This document shows positions 31,346 through 38,850 of a stretch of DNA of 38,850 nucleotides, in pieces. This stretch comes from Larix sibirica. Its lineage: Eukaryota; Streptophyta; Pinopsida; Pinales; Pinaceae. Position 1 is the first letter of the stretch. Every line of letters starts with the position of its first letter. The stretch is from positions 617 to 39,466 of the forward strand of contig NWUY0302374742.1 of the NCBI GenBank assembly GCA_004151065.3, written 5' to 3'. A program made the translations under genes and the position numbers. The notes beneath the pieces were generated by a model. The model searched no databases. It saw nothing but the letters and a program-made list of their open reading frames with translations, and had not been told where the DNA came from.

Positions 31346-33264
31346 TTGATTACCTCCTTTTATCAGCCAATTTAAGCACTTGGCAATGCTAAGAGACAAG
31401 CAAATATTCTTATAGGTGTAACAACCGACACCAGGTCTGTGAGTCCACGCATGACATCTCATCCCATAGCTTATGAGGCCTTTCCCACAGTAGCTAGGCA
31501 TACTCGTTCTCTGCACAGATTGGATCAACAGCCCAGCCTGAGCCAGAGTAAAATAACAAGATTCCTTTCCCCGAAGAGGGCATGCTCATGTTTCACGGAT
31601 GCCTCCCAGGTTCATCCATCCAGGTCATCTCAACCCCAGGCACTCCCCAGACAACATCACTAGATAGCGCATCGGATCCCTTTCCATGCTTGACTTATCA
31701 ATGGACACCTCCTCCTTGCCTTCTTCCTATTCATCCTATCTTAAACACTTATATATAATATCTTACCCTCTCTCCTCTTTCTTCCTCTTGGATGTAATAT
31801 TCAGTTCATTTTTTATTCGATCATGTTCTATTTTGCTCTATGCTTTTGGAGTAGCTTAGGGCACCCATACAGATTAGTATCACTTCTTATTCCTTATAAT
31901 ACCATAGACCCTTATTTTGGTCATTTGTCAGAGATTAATTATATTCTATTTTATTATCAAGTGTAACTGCATGACAATTGCACTTTCCTTGGTCTGTATT
32001 TGCAATGTTGCTTAGTGCTAATATTTATAACTCTTCTAATAAAATATCGCTTGCATGTAGGCAAACAATACTTTCCCACAATGCCAAAGCCACCCACATC
32101 GAACCATAGCTTGCTAATCAGAAAAGAAATATATCATTGCTAGTGATTGGACATTGAACATATAACTCTCCAGGAAACAGATTTGAAACTTAATCATATC
32201 CATTGGTGAAACTTCAAAATGCTTTGTTCATCCTGGCGTGTGTTTAAATAAAAAAATAACATTTGTGTTGCATGTCATTTCTATATAATTATTATAATTC
32301 GATGATAAAAGCATTCTCCATACCATGTGTTTATTGTATTTCCAGGACACACAGACATCCCCAGGCTTTGGAACAGGATATTGCTTACTTACAGTCACAC
32401 TAACACTTTGAACATTGTGTGTTAGGATAAAAGAACAATCCAAATTTATGTTCATGCCCACATATGTAAAAAAAAGATTCAATGGAAGTAATAATTTTAA
32501 GCATGCTATAAACAAATTACAACCGAGGCATTGCATTTAGCATCTCTGTCCCAAATCTAAGCCTGATATATACTTATAGAATCTTTAAAGTAGCACAAGA
32601 CACATCTCCGCCAATTATCTTAATCAAAGATACAAAGACGACTGAAAGGTGGAAATGTGGTGTAATCCTAAAATCTATGTAGAGTTGCATAAATAGACTC
32701 TCATGTTTGTAAACCACAACGAGCAAATTCTCTAGTCCTATTTCATTAACTCTTTAATTGTGCAAGTGTACATTGTAAATAATAAGATAAGATCATTTTA
32801 TTAATGTCCAATGAATGACCGCAAAAGGTTAATGGAACTCAAAAGTACAGCCAGTGTGAATACACAATGGGAGTGCGAAAGCAACTCCTATTGCTATTCG
32901 ACTAAAAGCAGAATAAGAGCTTACTAACGGATGAATATAAATATAAATACCACAAAAAGAAGCAATGCAAATAAAAATACAAATCCTAGAGAGTAAAACT
33001 CTGTACATAGTTAGTTAGTTCCGCTGTGAGGTTTCTTAGCGCATATTTGTTTGTTGGTTTAGTGGGCTCTGTGATTAAATCTGGAACTGGAGCTCCTCAA
33101 AAGTATCATGGAGGCCGGTTGACCCATCGTGGGGGGGATAAAGAGGTTGTCCAAGGCCTCATTGATCTAGTGTAAGAAGTGATATACGCCTTAGGTTGTT
33201 TTGGTTTTGTGCTCCCAGCAACCAAGACAACAAGGAGGAGGTGATACTCCTAATGGGATCTGGC
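31346..33264. other. No gene; possible LTR-like segment between the two LINE-type tails
   Basis: From TGTAACAACC at 31417 the sequence contains a TATATATAATA box (about 31751) in a C/T-rich setting, then T-rich DNA to about 31980. This is what an LTR may look like, but no target duplication or second LTR was found. The remainder is AT-rich and shows only short frames. Confidence 0.35.
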
Positions 33265-33620
33265 CTAGGAGGAACACAGGTTATTATATTGATGCCCTAA
33301 CACCTCCCTCATTAAAAGAACCAAGCATCTCTGATCTAGATAACGAAAAAAGGCACAGAGAGAGCCTCCTGCCTCTCGGTAGAGGCAATGGAAACACCCT
33401 CCGATCTCATAATAGATGGGACATCTGAAAATGAGGTGCTCCTCCAACTTGGTCTCCTGTAAGTTACATAACTAGCAAGTCCTCTCGGCGCGTGGGATGT
33501 GGTGATCTATATCGACCCAACGCTGATGGGAGCCCACTTTGAGCTGACCAAGGGAAATCCTGAGGCTATGCATCCAATGTCTACTTGTATACTCAGGTTT
33601 TACAAGGATTGTCAACAAAT
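33265..33620 (-). pseudogene. LINE-type reverse transcriptase C-terminal zinc finger, copy 2
   Basis: On the minus strand from about 33600: EYTSRHWMHSLRISLGQLKV, GSHQRW, then HHIPRAERTC, a stop, LCNLQETKLEEHLIFRCPIY and YEIGGCFHCLYREAGGS, then LDQRCLVLLMREV. The finger has exactly the same CX2CX9HX4C spacing as copy 1 and clear residue-level similarity (LQE, EEH/KEH, FRCP/LRCP, FHC/YHC). The stop replaces one finger residue between the first two Cys. The two copies face each other tail to tail about 1.9 kb apart and are too diverged to be recent duplicates; they are probably separate insertions of related elements. Confidence 0.78.
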
Positions 33621-34494
33621 ATGGAATAAAGTCTTCAGTAGCGCAAAGGGGTAGTAGAGCTTCAGTTTCGTGACCTGATCTACTCTACAGGCCCATACAT
33701 AAGTAAGTGGGTGGAATGGCGTTGATTGACTTCACTTAAGTAGCTAAGATATCTTACTAGCTTTATTTCCTGGCCAAACAATACAAGAAGGCTCATTTTT
33801 TAGGCAAGAGCTAGGTGGTTGGCTCGAGTGGGCGCAGTAACCAAAAAGAAAGTATCAATTCGTATGAGGGATTGATTCTTATTCTTTCAGTGTCCTGCGG
33901 AGCCCGGACCCAGCGTGAGCGAGAAGCCATACTGCGAAGGCATTCTATCACCCGACCATATATTTGGGAAGGAGGGCCAGTTTAGCCACTCCACATTTAT
34001 ACGATCTTCCATGGCATCTGAATTGGACTTTGAAGTAAGCGATGATGCAAAACCTTTCAACTCTGGTATAACCGGAGAAAGACGAAACGCTTGCTAACTC
34101 GGAATAAATAGCAGCGACCTTCCAATTACCTGAGCTAGCTCTGCTTAGGAGATGGAATGGTCTAGTCTGGAACGATTGAGGGGAAGAAAGAAAGCTCGGT
34201 AAGGCGTCAATTTCTTATATTGGTCATTCTTTATACATGTAATTACGCTTTAGCACCGGTAGTTCGGAATGTCCACCCATCCAAGAATATGAAAAACTCC
34301 TTTCTACTTTTTACCTATATCCGCCCAGGGGATGCCTACCTGAACTCACTTACCTTCCTCCTTCGGGCATACTCATTCAAGCCCTAACCTTCTTCCTTTG
34401 AGTTATTCACCGGTAGGATATTTCCGGTAGGCGTAGAGGAAATGCCCCCTACCCCTGGTGAAATAATGGATTCGGTTAAGCGAGCCGGGACACT

Positions 34495-34576
34495 CGGGCA
34501 CTAAGTCAGTAGCAAGACAGAGGGCACTAAGTAGCAAGAGAGGGGGGAAGCAGGCGGGCACTAAGTCAGTAGCAAG
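34495..34576. repeat. Direct repeat CGGGCACTAAGTCAGTAGCAAG
   Basis: The 22-mer at 34495-34516 recurs exactly at 34555-34576, with a shortened copy (GGGCACTAAGTAGCAAG) at 34522-34538 between them. The copies are in one orientation in a purine-rich tract. Confidence 0.8.
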
Positions 34577-35129
34577 CCGGGACAGAGAAAGGGGCTAGAA
34601 TATCGCTAGAATCTCTTCGTTCACTTCACACAGCTTTTATTATGTATATAAGTGTTAGAGGTTCTAAATTAAGGTTTATTGGGTAGAGATTATTTGGTTA
34701 AAGTTTCAGTTTGACCACGGTCGTGAGACTTTTTATAGTGTTTAGGGTGACGCCAAAGTCCAGCGCACAAATAAAGAGTTAGAGTAGGTAGGTTAAGACG
34801 TATCTTTCTCTTTAGCGGTTAGAACTACAGGCATCAATCTGTTAACGACTTCAATGATTGCCTCTTTAAACAATCTAAACGATAGCGGCTAAAGGCATGT
34901 GTTTATAAATTGGTCTCATCGTGCTCTGAGCCAACTTAAAATTTGCTATAATCCTTCCGATATAAAAGATTTTCCTTAGGATGACCCAATTCCATATTCA
35001 TATATGGAGCCAGTTTACTTTGTTTACTGGGGAGCATATACACTATATGGCCAAAGCCGGCCTATCTAAGCGCTTGTACGGGCCAAACATCCACAGCCAG
35101 TGAATAATCATATACCTCGGCATTTGTAG

Positions 35130-35700
35130 AAGGCGGAGCACTGGGCAGGGATAGGCGAATCTTTACCCTCAGTAGAGTTACATTGCTAGCAACACCCCTT
35201 CTGGTTCTAGGGGCATAGCCCGTTGCAGTTCCTGAAGCATATGCAAGTCCATTTCGTCCAGAAGCGCTTCCTGTTTTATAGATTGTTCAATACAGTGCAA
35301 AGGCGCGGTTTATCACCCTGCAACAGAGGTAGAGGTCGTAGTAGAGGTAGCATCCTGGCTTGTTTTAGTATCTTCGCCTATTAAAGAGCCATAGCCCATT
35401 TCCGGGTATTCAGTCTTCTTCAGCAGTAGCGGTTCCTATGACGATGCATATGATTCGGATGAGTCAGATCCTTATTTGGATGGTTCAGGGGCTAATAATT
35501 CAGTTTAGGATCGGGAAGAAAGACCCAATGTTGGAGGTTATATTCCAAGTGTAAGTGCTCTCTTCCTTATTCCGTGACGATGGCCCTGATTCTTTCTTTG
35601 TGGGCGTCAGATAGCTAAATACTTTAATAGTTACTCTAGCTGAATGATATATAGTGGGCTTTCTACCTTCGCTTGGTAGATCCAGCAATCCATGCAGTGC
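35130..35700 (+). pseudogene. Second decayed Pro/Val/Ala/Asp-rich coding fragment
   Basis: Plus-strand pieces PVAVPEAYASPFRPEALPV (about 35218-35275), YDDAYDSDESDPYLDGSGAN (about 35437-35495), DREERPNVGGYIPS after a TAG, and VDPA at about 35678 resemble the 9600-12540 block in composition. The DNA motif CATAGCCC(G/A)TT, also seen near 11705 and 12342, is repeated at 35213 and 35392. Broken by stops; no function assigned. Confidence 0.4.
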
Positions 35701-36439
35701 TAGTACCTGTGTCAGTTTTTTTTGTTCTTCCAGTCTTACTATTCCCTATTACTTTACACAAAGTATTTTCAAAACATAAAGTTAGGGTTGTTTAGAGTCT
35801 CCTGGAACCTCAAAATCTGTATTAAGGAGTTGGTTCATCTCAAAGCACCCTATAACTGCCCTGCCTAACTCCCTCTATGCCCTAAGAAGCCTAAGTCACA
35901 CATGGGTAAATTCAGTAATAAAAGGTGTCCTATGCAAGACCTATCGGACCTATCCAGATAGTAAATTTGAGAGTGAAAAGATGGCCTTTCTAAGTTACTT
36001 ATTGGGTGGGGCCTTCTCACATCTTAGCAGGATACCCATATTTTGAATAAGAAACGCGTTCTATCCCCTAATAAGGGTTGGTATCATCGGGCATAGGAAT
36101 TTCTTTTGTTATGAAACAACTTAGCTATTTTTAGCCCTTCGAACCAATAGCTGGCTGGTCTTGCTGGCTGGGATTAAAAGAAGGAAGGGGACGGCATTTC
36201 ATGCCCATAAGTAGTATGTCCGCGATAAAAAATGTCAATTGAGTCAATTGGAAGTGCCACTACCACGAAAGAATTACTCCCATTCCCGCGTCTCGGTGCC
36301 CCGGAAACTTGGTGAAACATTGGTTCACAGGGAATAGATTCGGGGAACCTAATGGTTTGAGGTTCAATTTCTGAATTTGTGTATAAAGTCGATTTCTTAA
36401 ATTCCTACAAACGCATGCATTGCATGCGCTCCTACCTAG

Positions 36440-36761
36440 GTGCCTAAAATAGGTAGAGTCTCATTGTAAACCCTATGCCTGCTTCTATATACATGTAGGC
36501 AGGGTCCCCTCTGTGTGTGATTATTCTTTTCAGTTTACCAGCGAGAGTGTGTGCACTGTTTTCCTTTTCTGAGTTAATTAATAAAAACATAGATTATTTT
36601 ATGAGTGTTGCAAGTTTTTTTGTATTGCTGTAAGTGCTTTTCAGTTAGCAGATGTGTTTTCAGATCTCACAATACAAGCAGTTTTTAGAGTTCCTTAAGT
36701 TTTTGAAATCTTCTAGTTTTAATAATTGTCAGTCTGATAACCATGTACTTAAATTTTAACA
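36440..36761 (+). mobile_element. 3' part of a copia-type LTR
   Basis: The sequence before the primer binding site behaves as an LTR: a TATA-like CTATATACA (about 36486), a C/T-rich and T-rich leader, and a terminal CA at 36760-36761 directly joined to the PBS. The 5' limit is a guess, because neither the opening TG nor a second LTR was identified. Confidence 0.5.
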
Positions 36762-36773
36762 TGGTATCAAAGC
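36762..36773 (+). other. Primer binding site, initiator tRNA-Met type
   Basis: TGGTATCAAAGC differs at one base from the TGGTATCAGAGC typical of plant Ty1/copia elements, which pairs with the 3' end of initiator tRNA-Met. It lies directly after the LTR-like CA and about 190 bases before a gag-like ATG, as expected. Confidence 0.75.
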
Positions 36774-36961
36774 ATGTTTTATGAAACCTTATAGGAATCC
36801 ATGTATGGATAGTAAGGCTTCTACCTGGGATAGGGAATTGTCGAAAGGTTTCAAGGGTAGGATGCTCGAAACCCATACTTAATAAAAGCACTGTAGACCT
36901 GTGATAGGTTGTTTTAGGTTGTTTACCTGTTTGGTTTAGGTGTGTTCCCGAAGCTGCAACA

Positions 36962-37189
36962 ATGACTAGTCCTTGTCTTCGAGAGTGTCACGTGTTGGAG
37001 GGTGCTTATAATTTTGTACCTTTTAAGTGGTTGCTCTTCAGTGTGTGCAGCAAGAGTTATTCTATTGTATGCTTACTTGGCAATGACCTGCACATCCAAG
37101 ACTTGGCTTCTCAAGCATGTATCAGTGCCAACATTACCAGGGTAACAATTCCTAGCTTTGCCCAGCCTCTATGCTCATCTACACCGTAA
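36962..37189 (+). pseudogene. Ty1/copia gag N-terminal fragment
   Basis: ATG at 36962 opens a 75-codon frame. VLEGAYNFVPFKWLLFSV (residues 11-28) resembles the opening L-(D/E)-G-x-N-(F/Y)-x-x-W-K-x-R-(L) region of copia gag proteins, with Trp and Arg positions changed. The similarity is lost after about residue 35, and no integrase or RT follows. Its position after the PBS supports the call. It is a truncated, decayed nuclear-type element. Confidence 0.55.
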
Positions 37190-38400
37190 GCATTGCTCCA
37201 CTGCCAAAGACTTATATCTGGAAGCCCATGGTGGAGGTTACCTATTTCCCAGGTTTCACTTTTCTGAACAAGTAGGAGGGATGGGATGGGAGGATTATGG
37301 GCCATCGGAAAAGCCTCGTTGAAATGGATGGTAAGATGGACAGGCTTATTACTGCTAGGATATGATGCCCAAACAACCAGCCAGGATATGCTTTTATAAC
37401 ACTTGCCTTTAGGAATCTTAATAGGTATGTATGGCCTATATTAATAACTTTGTTAGGAGGAACAGCTATTATACCTTACCTTAGAAGCACCAGGTGGGAT
37501 GGCATGAGTGGTTTATCCCTTACCTTTCTATTACTACTGCTGGAACCCTAGGACGATGGAGTCCCTTACCCACCCATTCAGTCCACCTGGAAGAGAACTA
37601 GTACAGTATGGATGACATGAAACAACAACCTTACCTTTATACTTTCACCCTAGAATATTGAGTGGATGGAGGGACGAGGGATGCCCAACCTATTGCTGAA
37701 GAAGCCAGGAAGGAATCAGTACAGTATGGATGGCATGCTTGCTATGAACCCCTTCTCTTAGAAGCACCGGATGGATGGATGGGGATGGTCATTAGCCGAT
37801 GACTTGTCGTAGTTTCCCATGCTCCTGCGGGATGGTCTATTAGCTGAGAGGTTTTACCTTTAGCTGCGGATATCTTTTAACTGCCGGATGGATTATCCAC
37901 AGCCAGAACTGATGACACAGAGACATGGATGGAATGGAAGGACTTCAACATAGAGTTGGTTGGACCGGCTTCAGACTACAAGGAGATCCTTGCTCAATGA
38001 ATCTTAGAAGGGAGGGAGGTACGGCACTCTTACTATGATCCCTCCTGCCTTACCTTTACTGAACTACCATACCACTTATCCACCTTCAGAGCTAGACATG
38101 TTTGCCCTAGAACACTTCTTTAATTCATCTTAGCGAGGTACAACTGTGGTTTACTTTTTACCTGCTGCCCACCTCTAGAGACCTAGACTATAACACTTGC
38201 CTTTATGAATCTTAGGGAGGTACAACTATAAGACCTTCCGGCATGGGGGAGGGATGGCATAAAACAAAAAACACCTTACCCCTTCTCTTTCTCCCGTCAC
38301 TCTAGGATGATGGAGATGTTTTGGAACCGATGCACGATCTTACGATGCACTTTGATAAGTTGATTAGCCTATTGTGGTAGATAATATCGTATATAATGCC
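37190..38400. other. No recognised gene; imperfect repeat field
   Basis: The DNA is rich in GATGGATGG, CTTACCTTT and GAAGCACC motifs. Coding-like stretches on the plus strand (for example ETWMEWKDFNIELVGPASDY near 37925) are short and separated by stops. I could not assign them. Confidence 0.4.
37396..38214. repeat. Dispersed direct repeats (ATAACACTTGCCTTTA... and CAGTACAGTATGGATG...)
   Basis: ATAACACTTGCCTTTAGGAATCTTA at 37396-37420 recurs with one change at 38190-38214, and a weaker copy (GAACACTTCTTTAATTCATCTTA) lies at about 38110-38132; the last two are both followed by GxGAGGTACAACT. AGTACAGTATGGATGACATG (37600-37619) recurs with one change at about 37719-37738. ACCCTAGGACGATGGAG (about 37544) and ACTCTAGGATGATGGAG (about 38299) are further copies. 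Together they suggest an old duplication of a ~0.8 kb block. Confidence 0.65.
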
Positions 38401-38411
38401 AGCTCTAATAA

Positions 38412-38501
38412 TGAACCATCTTACGAAAGAGGCGCTCCAACTGAACCATCTTACGAAAGAGGCGCTCCAACTGACACATCTTACCAGAGAGGCGGTTACA
38501 C
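38412..38501 (+). repeat. 30-bp tandem repeat coding for EPSYERGAPT units
   Basis: Two identical 30-base units (38412-38441 and 38442-38471) and a diverged third (38472-38501). Because 30 is a multiple of three, the plus frame reads EPSYERGAPT, EPSYERGAPT, DTSYQRGGYT. Farther on (about 38744-38778) the same frame type gives PSYSERGVTTEPS, a distant copy. A plus-strand frame is open from about 38367 through the repeats. The changes in unit 3 keep Ser-Tyr and Arg-Gly, which fits a former coding sequence. Confidence 0.7.
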
Positions 38502-38799
38502 TGATGACCTGCCCATAGCACGTACCCGACATTCCCAATTATCGTATTGATAAACTCACAATATAAAGGCCCCATCATTACCCAGCTCACGTACCAATCA
38601 TACCCATCCACATCATTCACTGAATAGCATTACCTTCATTCCCCATATAAAAAGGCCCCATCAGTCACTGATCACATCCACATAATATCACAATCTCACG
38701 TACCGATAAAGAGTACACGTTAAGTTCAATATGCACCAGCCATCTTATTCCGAGAGAGGCGTTACAACTGAACCTTCTGCAAATCTCACGTATCGATGG

Positions 38800-38850
38800 A
38801 AAAGGCTCGACCAAAGGGAGAGGGAAAAGGCTCGACCAAAGGGAGAGGGA
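38800..38850. repeat. 25-bp tandem repeat at window edge
   Basis: AAAAGGCTCGACCAAAGGG followed by AGAGGG occurs twice in exact tandem (38800-38824 and 38825-38849). The array reaches the end of the window and may continue. Confidence 0.85.

Larger units (their letters stand above)
33621..36439. other. No intact gene; repeats and a second DPV-type fragment
   Basis: Contains a frame at 33915-34097 (60 codons from GTG, no motif), a GGGCACTAAGTCAGTAGCAAG repeat (34495-34576) and a decayed Pro/Val/Asp-rich stretch at 35130-35700, both listed separately. Around 36240-36440 ordinary AT-balanced DNA leads to the LTR. Confidence 0.4.

Noticed and set aside
1-38850. CRISPR arrays, bacterial operons or phage genes
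   Set aside because: No regularly spaced identical repeats with unique spacers and no prokaryotic gene organisation; the tandem repeats found have no spacers.

Overview
The window looks like a plant mitochondrial genome, most likely a gymnosperm with a large, gene-poor mitogenome (a conifer would fit; a cycad or Ginkgo relative is not excluded). Its one certain functional locus is the 3' end of the NADH dehydrogenase subunit 1 gene: the maturase gene matR (2407-4602, +) inside the fourth nad1 group II intron, then intron domains V and VI (4808-4914) and the last nad1 exon (4915-5172). Several codons of that exon, and even its normal stop codon, would need C-to-U RNA editing, which marks a plant mitochondrial gene. 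No upstream nad1 exon, tRNA or rRNA gene was recognised, so the rest of nad1 lies elsewhere and may be joined by trans-splicing.

Layout. 1-2090: non-coding DNA with short imperfect repeats. 2094-5172: nad1 intron with matR and terminal exon. 5176-7690: no recognised gene. 7690-8258 (-): a decayed reverse transcriptase/maturase, probably from another group II intron. 8524-8892: an unidentified open frame in GC-rich sequence. About 9600-12540: a block coding in broken frames for Asp-Pro-Ala/Val and Pro-Val-Ala repeats, with similar fragments near 1-175 and 35130-35700. 13985-14290 (-): a retroelement gag remnant with a zinc knuckle. 14640-28000: mainly AT-rich DNA with repeats and no recognised gene. 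29240-30055 (-): a second gag remnant with capsid tail and two zinc knuckles. 31042-31345 (+) and 33265-33620 (-): two related LINE-type reverse transcriptase C-terminal zinc fingers, tail to tail. 36440-37190: the end of a copia-type LTR, its tRNA-Met primer binding site and the beginning of a gag. 37390-38850: imperfect repeats, a 30-bp repeat coding for a ten-residue unit and a 25-bp tandem repeat running into the window edge.

Functionally, matR is expected to help splice its host intron and probably other mitochondrial introns, so that nad1 encodes a complete membrane subunit of complex I. Everything else recognised is broken by stops or frameshifts: remnants of at least four kinds of retroelement, most of them nuclear in type, plus a decayed low-complexity coding family. 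This is what is expected of a mitogenome that accumulates nuclear DNA. All identifications come from reading motifs by eye; no database search was run.
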